Shown in pieces: positions 60,601-64,000 of a stretch of 64,000 bases of DNA (positions are counted from its first letter, which is position 1; the number at the start of each line of letters is the position of its first letter). The position numbers and the translations under genes were made by a program. This DNA comes from Istiophorus platypterus. Taxonomy: Eukaryota > Chordata > Actinopteri > Istiophoriformes > Istiophoridae. The notes beneath the pieces are model-generated. The model did no database searches. It saw only the letters and a list, made by a program, of their open reading frames with translations, and had not been told where the DNA came from. Location of the stretch: assembly GCA_016859345.1 (NCBI GenBank), contig CM029118.1, forward strand, positions 28,453,501 to 28,517,500, in the 5' to 3' direction.

Positions 60601-62750
60601 ATTTTTGAGGCCAACATCCCCAATGGGATAGAGCCTATATACATTATTTCAACTGATGTTCCTGCTTGTTCTAAGGTATTGGAGCTTGCTGCAGAAGATA
60701 GAGACACTGGAGAAAATGCCCAGCTCACATTTAGTGTTGTGTCAGGAGACCAAGAGCAGAAGTTCTACATGGTCAGTCACAAGCAGGAACAGCGTGGCAC
60801 CCTGAGGCTTAAGAAACGTCTGGACTATGAACGACACAGCGAGCAGAGGTTCAACCTCACACTGAAGGTAAATGGAAGCTGTTCCAAAAGCCCGTTCAAT
60901 CACAAAGCCTTGTCCTATTGAAGATTACGATACCTCTGTATAATGTCTCTGTCTCTAATTTGTGGGGTGTAATTTCATTTTTGTCAGAGAATCTAGAAAA
61001 CAGGATGTAGAGCATGTGTGAAGAGGATGTAGAAAAAGAGAGGCTGGGTAAAGACTGATAGAAGCCAGAGGATTAATAGTTACATTCACAAACAGTATGT
61101 TCTGAGCAACTTTTGATATTTTGCAACTAATCGAAAAAATGAAGGAGGTTTTGAAAATTTCTGAGTGATGATCTCAAAGGTAAGTGTTTTTCTTAAGTGC
61201 TCATAAATCCCTCAAACCTATCTGACAGCCTCCCTTTCAAAAGCTAAGACAAAGAATTTCGAGGTGAGGAAAATTCTGTAAAGTTAGTCAAACACAAGGT
61301 GTCATCTATCAGTTACGGGCAGGAACTTTGTAGGAATTTTAAAATTAACTTTTCATAGAGGTGGCAGTAAGAGGTAGCTGTTGAAAAATAACTTGATATT
61401 CCATGAGGTGAAAAATCAGCTATGCACATATCAGCACAGCGTAAATGGATGGTATGAATTTCTTTATGTCTGAGGGTGTAAAAGAACCAAAGTTTTTGAT
61501 AAAACCAGGCTGATCACTACTGTTTAGGTAAGTTGTATTTGACTCTTTGTTGTTGTTTTTATTTAATTAAAAACTTCCAACTTCTGACTATGCACAACAT
61601 TAGAAACCTTTGCAGACAAAAATTATGGTTATTTACAATCACATTTATTGTAGTGTGCCTTGGAAACATTGCTGCCCAGTCCAGCCTTATTGTGACTGAC
61701 AAAATTTGGCTTTTGAGATGAATGCTTTTAAATCTAGATCTTAATTATAGTGCACCTGTGTGACATTTGATACCAAATGTGGTTCCTGTTTTAGGTTGAA
61801 GACCTTGACTTTTCCAGCCTTCTGCACTGTGTGGTAGAGGTGGAGGACTATAATGACCACGCTCCTGTCTTCATCCCACACTTCCTGTCTCTCAGCCCAC
61901 TACCTGAGGATATCAATGTGAAAACTAGTGTGGCACGTTTGGTGGCGAGTGACTCAGATTCAGGCCAGAACCGTGACATCACCTACAGCCTATCGAAGGA
62001 CTCAGATCCTGAGGGGCTGTTCACCATTGACCAGTCCGGTGTACTGTCTGTAGCCCACCCTCTGGATCGGGAAAGGGTACCCCAGCATCACTTGGTTGTC
62101 ATAGCAACCGATCATGGCGTTCCACCTCTAACTGGCAGTGCCACAGTCCAGCTGCCTCTGTTAGATGTAAACGATAATGGTCCAGAGTTTGAGGCAGCAT
62201 ACTCCCCGATAGTATTTGAGAATGTGGCTGGACCACAGGTAGGCTTGACTGGATTTGATCTCATGAAACATGTAATGTGATATAATGCTGACATAATGCA
62301 ATCAGTTGGTAATAATAAGGAAGAAGCTAAGGATAATTACTGTTGATAAGAGGTATGGATGAAAAAGAAAATCCAACCTTGGCAAGCCACAACGCTTCAT
62401 TCCCTCTCTTCTTGTTTAGGTAGTAAGGTTGAACCAAACATCAACCCTCCTCCGAGCTGTGGACCAGGACTCTCCTGAGAATGGCCCACCATTTCACTTC
62501 ACCTTACCCTCCGACTATCGCCACAGCAATGATTTCTATCTCCAAGACAACCTTAATGGCACTGCAACACTTACAGCTCTGAGGATGTTTGACCGTGAGC
62601 GCCAGAAGGAATTCCTCATTCCTATTGTTATGAGTGACAGCGGCCGTCCAGCCAAAACAGTTACCAGCACCCTGACAGTGACCATTGGTGACCAAAATGA
62701 TCACGCACACGTGGCAGGGGAGAAGACAATTTTCATCAATAGTCACCGAG
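691..62750 (+). CDS. CadN-like: CadN-like (DN-cadherin, type III cadherin) gene, 17 internal exons, partial at both ends
   Basis: This is the span of the only gene I can support. It would encode a large single-pass adhesion receptor acting at the cell surface through calcium-dependent homophilic binding. Seventeen exons join without a stop (3,876 nt), and the phases of all 16 introns agree. The product covers the end of one EC repeat and 11 further ECs, with linkers such as DVNDNVPFF, DVNDNKPAF, DINDNAPVF and DVNDNGPEF, LDRE/LDYE motifs and A-x-D-x-D motifs. Lineage-specific stretches (REDTMIGTS, NVKNQPPQW, SARPGKHGQPN, DGKWEDY) match Drosophila CadN as I remember it. Members of that family continue with EGF and laminin-G domains, a transmembrane helix and a catenin-binding tail; none is in this window. 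Orthologues are known in birds and fish, and mammals are thought to have lost the gene. A Fat, Celsr or protocadherin gene is much less likely. Confidence 0.93.
1348..1364. repeat. Short (AC)n microsatellite
   Basis: An uninterrupted AC dinucleotide run of 17 nt lies in intron 1, followed by an AT-rich ATAT stretch. Confidence 0.9.
1748..1850. repeat. Long (TG)n microsatellite
   Basis: About 100 nt are almost pure alternating TG with a few interruptions (CT, CA and GC steps). Long alternating purine-pyrimidine tracts can adopt Z-DNA. The tract creates spurious open frames on both strands. Confidence 0.97.
2513..2598. repeat. Compound (AG)n-(TG)n microsatellite
   Basis: An AG run at 2513-2531 is followed by an interrupted TG run from 2534 with TTTG interruptions. 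Confidence 0.93.
5500..5612 (+). repeat. Dispersed repeat, copy 1
   Basis: This segment is clearly similar to 31550-31645 by direct reading. Shared landmarks occur in the same order: a GGCAAYATATTTTTT block, a GCAYTACATTT-like block, AACTGCAGCAG/AACAGCAGCTC, TGGTGGGYATACAAA and ACACARCTGTCAC. I cannot assign it to a named family. Both copies are in introns of the CadN-like gene. Confidence 0.7.
7678..7855 (-). repeat. Fish interspersed repeat with (ATCC)n tail
   Basis: It begins with CATCCATCCATCCATT and continues through ATACCGCTTATCC, GGAGCCAATCCCGGCTGACATT and GGCGGGGTACATCCTGGACAG. This is a very common teleost repeat that I recognise by sequence; the GGATGG tail on the complementary strand suggests the 3' end of a LINE-type element. 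GC content here is higher than in the surrounding intron. Confidence 0.75.
8025..8077. repeat. Short palindromic (MITE-like) element, copy 1
   Basis: The left arm AGCCGTGACATTAAAAC (8030-8046) pairs with the right arm GTTTTAATGTTGTGGCT (8056-8072) with two mismatches. The same arms recur at 14422-14471 and 32277-32319. The arm sequence resembles the ends of a common fish DNA transposon, so this is probably a pair of terminal repeats with almost no interior. Confidence 0.75.
12036..12178 (+). CDS. CadN-like: CadN-like exon 2: N-terminal half of EC-B
   Basis: The AATAG acceptor is followed by ATA TCGG; the first base completes the split codon from exon 1 (Ile). The donor is GTTAGA after AAAG. 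Phase is 2 in and 1 out. The product is YRTFVSEDAGPNT, with the glutamate of the base of the repeat, then the AKDPDGDGITY calcium motif and FVIDSQK, ending in a split glycine. It continues directly into exon 3. The 11 kb upstream intron sits exactly at the EC-A/EC-B border. Confidence 0.92.
14422..14471. repeat. Short palindromic (MITE-like) element, copy 2
   Basis: TGATTAGCCACAATATTGAAACC faces GTTTTAATGTTGTGTCT (14453-14469) across a few bases. The arms match those at 8025-8077 and 32277-32319. Confidence 0.7.
18455..18503. repeat. Perfect 23-bp inverted repeat with 3-nt loop
   Basis: The left arm at 18455-18477 (beginning ACCCACACATACACAC) is the exact reverse complement of the right arm at 18481-18503, with CAA between them. 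It sits at the edge of a CA-rich, microsatellite-like region extending to about 18990. Confidence 0.95.
20673..20790. repeat. Possible Tc1-like terminal repeat
   Basis: After a TA dinucleotide it begins CAGTTAGGTTAGG, then AAATATCTGGACAGTGGCAC. This resembles the outer terminal repeat of fish Tc1-like elements; the opposite end at 25076 ends with the complement of CAGTTAGGT followed by TA. Similarity fades after about 40 nt, so the two may be unrelated insertions. Confidence 0.5.
21285..21605 (+). repeat. Common teleost interspersed repeat
   Basis: Diagnostic pieces in order are AAGTGAAATATCTCAATAA, GACATTTATTACGGACATT, CAAATACCTGCAAAACTTATG, GTTAGCATGCTGACTTTAGCA and AAGCACTGCTGTGACTAGG. 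I recognise this as a widespread non-coding fish repeat (family name uncertain). It is old and carries several indels. Confidence 0.7.
21901..21930. repeat. (TTTA)n microsatellite
   Basis: Several consecutive ATTT units in intron 2. Confidence 0.9.
22195..22740 (+). mobile_element. Degenerate Tc1-like transposon fragment (5' half)
   Basis: A terminus-like sequence TTTTAATTATTGGCACCCCTG at about 22209 is followed by a frame at 22539-22733. That frame resembles the N-terminal helix-turn-helix domain of Tc1 transposases: KTRELS near the start, then GYKGVTKD, GIPV and VIKMF. The catalytic domain is not seen, so this is a truncated remnant. The family assignment rests on recognition of these short motifs. 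Confidence 0.6.
23705..25076 (-). mobile_element. Inactivated Tc1-like DNA transposon
   Basis: The transposase is encoded on the minus strand in broken pieces: WTDETKMNLYQNNGKRR (frame at 24176-24400), then GGGSVMAWTCM, NGTGSLVVIDAVTADRSS and RMNSEVYR (frame at 24058-24288), then a corrupted NDP segment near 24030. Terminal repeats are recognisable: GGCTCAAAAGTAATTGGACA at about 23790-23809 pairs with its complement around 24850-24876, and the right outer end is ACCTAACTG at 25076 followed by TA. The outer part of the left terminal repeat is missing or displaced. The segment normally carrying the last catalytic acidic residue (NPIE region) appears deleted near 23970, and there are frame breaks, so it cannot encode an active enzyme. 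Confidence 0.85.
25190..25267. repeat. Perfect (CA)39 microsatellite
   Basis: An uninterrupted CA run of about 78 nt, likely polymorphic, just beyond the Tc1-like element. Confidence 0.98.
26450..26548 (-). repeat. Fish LINE/SINE 3'-end fragment
   Basis: CATTTGGCAGATGCTCTTTGATG and, about 60 nt later, GCTGAAGGACACTTTGACATG resemble a widespread fish repeat (usual form CATTTGGCAGACGCTCTTATCC ... CAAGGACACTTCGACATG). Orientation is uncertain. Confidence 0.55.
26654..26826 (+). CDS. CadN-like: CadN-like exon 3: C-terminal half of EC-B
   Basis: The TGCAG acceptor has two bases completing the split glycine; the donor is GTAAGA. Phase is 1 in and 0 out. It encodes LIRLRSSPPPRLQGVEY, then NVTATDDNASGG with a potential N-glycosylation site (NVT), and the linker VDDVNNNKPVF. 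The usual LDRE motif is replaced by a proline-rich PPPRLQGVEY stretch, so calcium coordination at this position may be reduced. As I remember it, the Drosophila protein has a closely similar segment, supporting the CadN assignment. Confidence 0.93.
26827..30154 (+). other. Intron 3 (3.3 kb)
   Basis: It starts with a CT-rich tract (26.9-27.2 kb), followed by AG-rich and AT-rich sequence with an AT/TTA tract near 29.63-29.67 kb. I see no genes or identifiable transposons. Confidence 0.75.
29631..29668. repeat. (TA)n then (TTA)n microsatellite
   Basis: A TA run is followed by T-rich sequence and eight TTA units. Confidence 0.9.
30155..30323 (+). CDS. CadN-like: CadN-like exon 4: N-terminal half of EC-C
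   Basis: The acceptor is CTCCTCAG; the donor GTACTG is weak. Phase is 0 in and 1 out. It encodes CQQYRESTSVLENQPAGTF, with the conserved glutamate of the repeat base in LEN, then HAVDADEGSNGRVTYGF (calcium motif DADEGSNG) and FSIHPDT, ending in a split glycine as exon 2 does. Two further AGs at 30159-30160 and 30162-30163 lie in frame just inside the exon, so alternative acceptors would remove CQ or CQQ only. Confidence 0.92.
30324..31190 (+). other. Intron 4 (867 nt)
   Basis: AT-rich intron with no recognisable feature; the acceptor is CTCCAG. Confidence 0.8.
31191..31361 (+). CDS. CadN-like: CadN-like exon 5: C-terminal half of EC-C
   Basis: The acceptor is TCTCCAG and the donor GTAAGT; phase is 1 in and 1 out. 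It encodes VIVTARKFDRERQREY with the FDRE calcium motif, VTATDQAADPLIG, and the canonical linker LDENDNSPKF, then ENIRYE leading into EC-D. All residues expected for a fully calcium-bound linker are present. Exons 4 and 5 together form one EC, as exons 2 and 3 do. Confidence 0.95.
31362..32082 (+). other. Intron 5 (721 nt)
   Basis: It carries the second copy of the dispersed repeat at about 31550-31645. Otherwise it is plain AT-rich intron. Confidence 0.8.
31550..31645 (+). repeat. Dispersed repeat, copy 2
   Basis: It aligns by eye with 5500-5612 in the same orientation (shared GGGCATACAAA, ACAGCTGTCAC and ATATTTTTT blocks). The family is unidentified. Confidence 0.7.
32083..32255 (+). CDS. 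CadN-like: CadN-like exon 6: N-terminal part of EC-D
   Basis: The acceptor is CCCATAG and the donor GTATAC; phase is 1 in and 0 out. It encodes YFLREDTMIGTSFLR, then AAHDDDFGTNAAITY, a canonical DxD calcium motif, and NPLTGWVFVNQPISQ. The REDT-GTSF-RVAAHDDD-GTNAAITYS pattern is, from memory, almost identical in Drosophila CadN. This is one of the clearest identity markers. Confidence 0.95.
32256..33610 (+). other. Intron 6 (1.36 kb)
   Basis: A palindromic element starts about 21 nt after the donor. The rest is AT-rich without recognisable elements. Confidence 0.8.
32277..32319. repeat. Short palindromic (MITE-like) element, copy 3
   Basis: GATCAGCCACAATATTAAAA pairs with TTTTAATGTCATGGCTGAT across about three bases. 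It is the most compact of three related copies (others at 8025 and 14422) and lies immediately downstream of exon 6. Confidence 0.8.
33611..33778 (+). CDS. CadN-like: CadN-like exon 7: end of EC-D and start of EC-E
   Basis: The acceptor is GCCACAG and the donor GTACAT; phase is 0 in and 0 out. It encodes RTYITREIVATDGGNRSSS, then TITNVKNQPPQW at 33686-33718, where a DxNDN linker is expected, and SVVIPENTVRDTPIV. The linker lacks the acidic and Asn residues that bind calcium, and the LDRE motif is also absent (PISQ-RTY across exons 6/7). The same NVKNQPPQW sequence is, from memory, present in Drosophila CadN. The exon crosses a repeat border, unlike exons 2-6. Confidence 0.94.
33779..35897 (+). 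other. Intron 7 (2.1 kb)
   Basis: It contains a SINE at 33.92-34.12 kb. The rest, including a less AT-rich stretch around 35.06-35.24 kb, has no recognised gene. Confidence 0.75.
33923..34115 (+). mobile_element. tRNA-derived fish SINE
   Basis: The head GGGGGCAGTGACCCAAAGGGC resembles a tRNA A box. AATGGAAGGTTGTTACCTCAAT resembles a decayed B box. The body continues CCCCAGACTGGCAGG, CCCTCCCTCACTGTGATAAT and TGTTCTTGAGCAAACCTCCACC, a familiar teleost SINE body. There is no obvious target duplication. Confidence 0.65.
35898..36147 (+). CDS. CadN-like: CadN-like exon 8: main body of EC-E
   Basis: The acceptor is AAACAG and the donor GTGGGA; phase is 0 in and 1 out. It encodes TIKATSPLGDPRVTYNLEDG, VRFYLTPNREDGSAS, AEPLDYETTRNF and YVNVT. 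The position that usually reads A-x-D-x-D is TSPLGD, so one calcium site is missing, consistent with the degenerate linker in exon 7. There is a potential glycosylation site at NVT. The stretch is very close to my recollection of Drosophila CadN. Confidence 0.95.
36148..40339 (+). other. Intron 8 (4.2 kb)
   Basis: It contains a CA/CG microsatellite at 38.1 kb and otherwise AT-rich sequence. No gene or identifiable mobile element is seen. Confidence 0.75.
38107..38184. repeat. (CA)n microsatellite with (CGCA)n core
   Basis: A CA run is interrupted by about five CGCA units at 38125-38145, then continues as CA to 38184. Confidence 0.96.
40340..40467 (+). CDS. CadN-like: CadN-like exon 9: EC-E/EC-F linker and start of EC-F
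   Basis: The acceptor is TCTCCAG and the donor GTGAAA; phase is 1 in and 0 out. It opens with a fully canonical linker, DVNDNVPFF, followed by TSSIYEASVTEGAESGT, with the base glutamate, and SANDLDLGLNGK, a calcium motif. Calcium binding is therefore expected to resume here after the degenerate EC-D/EC-E linker. Confidence 0.95.
40846..42120 (-). mobile_element. Internally deleted, inactivated LINE (non-LTR retrotransposon)
   Basis: Read on the minus strand, several pieces of a fish/invertebrate LINE polyprotein appear in the correct order. They include a stretch with FIEQLLRQMCGGLL (about 41.7 kb), PSGVAYKVYECCPELIRILW (about 41.5 kb; the usual form is PSGVPYKVYK..P), WVGMRQQGA-type sequence (about 41.25 kb), VYDVLSSPTNL (about 41.13 kb) and the C-terminal LTLLGI-x-CAERKTIKSTIEAAE (about 41.0 kb). 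The catalytic core of the reverse transcriptase is missing and stops and frameshifts are frequent, so it is dead. GC content is higher than in the flanking intron. Confidence 0.72.
42403..42662 (-). mobile_element. Second copy of the LINE 3' end
   Basis: This is a direct repeat of 40846-41070: both contain CACCAGGTGTTTT, GGCCAGGGCTGA-CAGACC, ATCACTCCTCCT-ATCCAAAGCCATCTG and TGATGCC-AGTAGGGTGA. On the minus strand an open frame reads TLLGITSNAERKTIKSTMEA then EMASRWLWIRRSDP, the typical LINE C-terminus (EEAE-AS-WLW-RR-D). Confidence 0.75.
43298..43336. repeat. (CA)n microsatellite near exon 10
   Basis: An uninterrupted CA run of about 39 nt ending some 80 nt before the exon 10 acceptor. Confidence 0.97.
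43417..43603 (+). CDS. CadN-like: CadN-like exon 10: middle of EC-F with SARPGKHGQPN loop
   Basis: The acceptor is AACCAG, with a weak pyrimidine tract, and the donor GTAAGT; phase is 0 in and 1 out. It encodes ISYSLLEDRSGDHQYF, RIDPELGFIYTQTVFDRE (the DRE motif) and VQSVDGWESARPGKHGQPNS. The last segment is an insertion between the F and G strands that ordinary ECs lack and that, from memory, is shared with Drosophila CadN. Confidence 0.95.
43976..44185 (-). mobile_element. Tc1/mariner transposase C-terminal fragment
   Basis: On the minus strand a frame reads ENLDWPAKSPVLNRTKHLCN and continues to a stop near 43976. It aligns with the familiar fish transposase C-terminus in which DWPAQSPDLNPIEHLWDE carries the last catalytic Glu. 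Here the catalytic NPIE is altered to NRTK, so the fragment is inactive. Confidence 0.65.
49836..49880. repeat. (TA)n-rich tract
   Basis: Alternating ATATAC and TATATA sequence over about 45 nt. Confidence 0.85.
50186..50329 (+). CDS. CadN-like: CadN-like exon 11: EC-F/EC-G linker and start of EC-G
   Basis: The acceptor is TTTCAG and the donor GTAGGT; phase is 1 in and 1 out. It encodes DTAYVRVFISDVNDNKPAF, with a canonical calcium linker, then YEVDVDEDADVGF and TVSANDGDEG. The base motif and DxD motif of EC-G are intact. It completes the loop started in exon 10 (QPNS-DTAY). Confidence 0.95.
50361..50391. repeat. (TC)n microsatellite
   Basis: TC run immediately upstream of the Tc1-like element. 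Confidence 0.95.
50401..50876. mobile_element. Short non-autonomous Tc1-like element with terminal inverted repeats
   Basis: The left end ATAGTGCATACAGGAATTATT, then CAGACCCCT, pairs with the complement of the right end (AGGGGTCTGATTACTTTCTG, then AATGCACCATAT). Inside are fragments such as CAGGTCTCTCCAAAGAGGTTTG and CCCTGTCCCTGTCACTGAAAAA that I recognise from the full-length fish element. The interior is mostly deleted. It also contains a perfect 19-bp hairpin, an AAGT tetranucleotide stretch and a poly-A run. It lies about 70 nt after exon 11. Confidence 0.75.
50719..50760. repeat. Perfect 19-bp inverted repeat, 4-nt loop
   Basis: TTTATGTAGCGTGGTGATG (50719-50737), GCAA, then its exact reverse complement at 50742-50760. 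Confidence 0.95.
51775..51809. repeat. (GT)n microsatellite
   Basis: GT run with one ATGT interruption upstream. Confidence 0.95.
54566..54611. repeat. (GT)n microsatellite
   Basis: Uninterrupted GT run of about 46 nt, preceded by a CT-rich tract. Confidence 0.97.
55330..55675 (+). repeat. Acanthomorph-type interspersed repeat with GAATT tail
   Basis: CT-rich leader, then CCCTGAGTCTGGCTCTGTCG, GAGGTTTCCTCCTGTTAAAA, GAGAGTTTTTCTTCTCCACT, AAGTGCCTTGAGATAATATG, and a 3' tail ATGAATAAAACTGAATT followed by GAATTAATTTGAATT. I recognise this as one of the commonest repeats in spiny-rayed fishes; it helps place the organism. Confidence 0.8.
56914..57034 (+). CDS. CadN-like: CadN-like exon 12: middle of EC-G
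   Basis: The acceptor is CTGCAG and the donor GTAGGA; phase is 1 in and 2 out. It encodes GGNAKLRYQITSGNTGGVF, DVEPEVGTIFIAQ and TLDYEQNK. The ITSGNT-G-FDVEPE-GTIF-AQ-LDYE pattern is the CadN signature for this repeat. It is the shortest exon in the set and begins with GT directly after the acceptor AG. Confidence 0.94.
57035..57320 (+). other. Intron 12 (286 nt)
   Basis: Short intron with a T-rich stretch in the middle; nothing else seen. Confidence 0.85.
57321..57483 (+). CDS. CadN-like: CadN-like exon 13: end of EC-G and start of EC-H
   Basis: The acceptor is GCTCAG and the donor GTACAA; phase is 2 in and 0 out. It encodes RYKLNVLASDGKWEDYTTL, the linker NVVNKNDEAPVF (NKNDE in place of DVNDN, so calcium ligands are partly retained) and VNEYYGSVTEELDGSPVFVL. 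The frame closes only if the split Arg codon AG|G is joined to exon 12, which confirms the junction. Confidence 0.94.
57484..58584 (+). other. Intron 13 (1.1 kb)
   Basis: AT-rich with poly-T and poly-A runs; no gene or recognisable repeat. Confidence 0.8.
58585..59253 (+). CDS. CadN-like: CadN-like exon 14: rest of EC-H, all of EC-I, start of EC-J
   Basis: The acceptor is TTATAG and the donor GTTTGT (weak); phase is 0 in and 0 out. This is the longest exon, 223 codons. EC-H: TASDPDKDADQEALRYSLHG, RTLDREER, ATDEGG and DINDNAPVF. EC-I, wholly inside the exon: DVAENSVAGTS, TATDLDDSAVGQNA, DGLDREH, EARDGGG and DVNDHAPRF. EC-J starts with RISENAEPNAE. Three cysteines (TCAPSCHGD at the start of EC-I and HSCL at the start of EC-J) are unusual for ECs; the first two might form a local disulfide. 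Calcium motifs in EC-H and EC-I are complete. Confidence 0.96.
59254..60675 (+). other. Intron 14 (1.4 kb)
   Basis: It contains a poly-A run near 59.71 kb and otherwise AT-rich sequence. The open frame of exon 14 continues about 100 nt into the intron by chance. Confidence 0.8.
60676..60867 (+). CDS. CadN-like: CadN-like exon 15: middle of EC-J
   Basis: The acceptor CTAAG is weak; the donor is GTAAAT. Phase is 0 in and 0 out. It encodes VLELAAEDRDTGENAQLTF, with a complete calcium motif DRDTGENA, then SGDQEQKFYMVSHK and KKRLDYERHSEQRFNLTLK. A potential glycosylation site is NLT. The hallmark motifs and both matching phases support it despite the poor acceptor. Confidence 0.93.
60868..61794 (+). 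other. Intron 15 (927 nt)
   Basis: Ordinary AT-rich intron, no recognisable element; the acceptor is TTTTAG. Confidence 0.8.
61795..62238 (+). CDS. CadN-like: CadN-like exon 16: end of EC-J, all of EC-K, start of EC-L
   Basis: The acceptor is TTTTAG and the donor GTAGGC; phase is 0 in and 0 out, 148 codons. It encodes VEDLDFSSLLHCVVEV and the variant linker EDYNDHAPVF; then EC-K with PLPEDINVKTS, ASDSDSGQNRDITY, HPLDRER, ATDHGVPPLTG and DVNDNGPEF; then YSPIVFENVAGPQ, the first strand of EC-L. EC-K has a complete set of calcium motifs. Confidence 0.95.
62239..62419 (+). other. Intron 16 (181 nt)
   Basis: The shortest intron in the window, ending in a pyrimidine-rich tract before TTTAG. Confidence 0.85.
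62420..62750 (+). CDS. CadN-like: CadN-like exon 17: body of EC-L, the last EC seen
   Basis: The acceptor is GTTTAG and the donor GTGAGA; phase is 0 in and 1 out. It encodes LNQTSTLLRAVDQDSPENG, PPFHFTLPSDYRHSNDF, LRMFDRERQKEF, MSDSGRPAKTV and GDQNDHAHVAGEK, then TIFINSHR. NQT is a potential glycosylation site. The PENGPPF loop and the final GDQNDH-H linker variant are typical of the last EC before the membrane-proximal, EGF and laminin-G part of classical and type III cadherins. I therefore expect those domains just beyond the window. Confidence 0.94.
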
Positions 62751-64000
62751 GTGAGAAAATGATCTCCATCTTTAGGATGTAGCATTCAAAGATAGAGAGA
62801 AAAGGATCAATAAAATAATGAGACTTTGGACTTTCATAGGTACAATCCTTTTTCATGCACATTTTGAACTTTGCTATCTAAGGTAGTTTTCTGTCTCTGT
62901 AGGTGAAACTCAAACTGCAAGCCAATTAATTCCTAATCAGTGAGCATTAATTAAAGGCAAAGTCAGCGATTCCAATCCAATACACTTTTCATCAAATTCA
63001 GAGAATATCTCCTCATGGTCTTCTGGCTGTCTATTCTATGTGTGTGCTGAAAAAAAAAAAAAAATCTAGTGATCCTACCCAGCCCTGGATCTTTAAACTG
63101 GAAACAATCCAAGTTGCTTGGACCGAGCACCAGGGGGATCATTTGTGCTTGTGCACAGGGCAGGCTGCTAGAACCAGTTGCACTCCAACCTCTGCCCCTT
63201 ACTCTGCTTTGACCAGCTATTCTCCTTCCTCCACGTCCTCACCCAAAAGGATTAAAAGTACCCCAGTGTAGTAATGAAACACAAATATTAGCGGAGATCG
63301 TATATTGCCAATGTGGTATTAAAATATTTTACTCGCTTTTACTCAAAGGCAGACCTCTCATTATTTCCCTTGGAATTACCTGTCTTTGCATGTGTAACTT
63401 CACTCAGCCCACCTATTGGCTCTTCTGTAGAATTACATCATAGTAAGGAGAAAATCTAAACAACTTCAGAAATATGCCACATTATTTTCTTCCTTTTTGT
63501 TTTACAAGTCACAACAAACAACATTGCTCCATGTATCTTTGATGGTACAGTATAAGTTACTGTTACTGTTGAAGTTAATAGCCATGGTATTACCAATACA
63601 TTGGCTAAGCTACTCCTCTATTTAGACTTTAGCTTGATAAGTAGTTGACTTCAAAACCTATTTAAATATTAACACACTTTCTATAGAACAAAAAAAAGGA
63701 AAAAATCATGTGGCCCTGACTGATGTTGACTTTCCCTCGGGTAGCAGTTGCTCTGGATTCCACCATATTTCTCTTTTGTTCAGCTAGCCCAGTCGTTAGT
63801 GTCGCTGCCTCTGCATGGGCATCCATGAATTAACTGGGTGTGTAACTTCTGAAGAAGCACTGAAGGCAAGGGTGTATTTGTTTGGCCATTGAGTTAAAAT
63901 ATCAACAGTCTTTCTCAAGAATTGCTTACTCCTCCTTTAACACACAAATCTTTTTTGGTGTGTTTTTCGTATCTGCCTTAACCCACTCATTATAAGCAGA
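62751..64000 (+). other. 5' part of the intron after exon 17
   Basis: It begins GTGAGA and contains a poly-A run near 63.05 kb. An open frame at 63038-63271 has no cadherin, EGF or laminin-G motif. The following coding exon, which must start in phase 1, is not in this window. Confidence 0.7.

Noticed and set aside
941..62419. Mutually exclusive duplicate exons as in Drosophila CadN
   Set aside because: I looked for second copies of EC-like exons in the introns and saw none. A translated search of the introns with each exon would be decisive.
63781..63890. Possible tRNA-derived SINE head (CTAGCCCAGTCGTTAGTG)
   Set aside because: It resembles an A box, but no convincing B box or SINE body follows; too weak to call.

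Overview
The window is vertebrate, most probably ray-finned (acanthomorph-type) fish, nuclear DNA. The gene is split by spliced introns. The introns carry several repeat families I recognise from teleost genomes: Tc1-like elements, a tRNA-derived SINE, a LINE whose 3' half I recognise, a repeat ending in an ATCC tail and a GAATT-tailed repeat. Long CA/GT microsatellites are also present. It does not look bacterial, viral or organellar.

There is one gene, on the + strand, running through almost the whole window. I can place 17 consecutive internal coding exons between 691 and 62750 (3,876 nt, 1,292 codons). Each has an AG acceptor and a GT donor, and the splice phases match at all 16 junctions, so the exons join into one open reading frame. 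They encode 11 complete and one partial extracellular cadherin (EC) repeats, labelled EC-A to EC-L here. The repeat-specific sequences identify the gene as the vertebrate counterpart of Drosophila neural cadherin CadN (DN-cadherin, a type III cadherin). Distinctive stretches are the RED loop of EC-D, the NVKNQPPQW linker, the SARPGKHGQPN loop of EC-F and the SGN/DGKWEDY region of EC-G. Both ends lie outside the window: the signal peptide and first ECs upstream, and the laminin-G/EGF, transmembrane and catenin-binding parts downstream.

Layout: 1-690 is intron. Exon 1 (691-940) is followed by two very large introns (11.1 and 14.5 kb). Exons 3-8 (26654-36147) and exons 9-11 (40340-50329) are moderately spaced. 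Exons 12-17 (56914-62750) form a denser 3' block. The window ends inside the next intron. The introns hold Tc1-like remnants (22.2-22.7, 23.7-25.1, 44.0 and 50.4-50.9 kb), an internally deleted minus-strand LINE with a second 3' fragment (40.8-42.7 kb), a SINE (33.9 kb), several fish interspersed repeats, three copies of one short palindromic element and many microsatellites.

I found no RNA genes, CRISPR arrays, promoters or second protein-coding gene. No unknown system is evident. The observations most worth a second look concern the cadherin itself: a linker that seems unable to bind calcium, two-exon repeat modules, and exons 12-17 all beginning with GT directly after the AG acceptor. The palindromic repeats in the introns are also worth a look.
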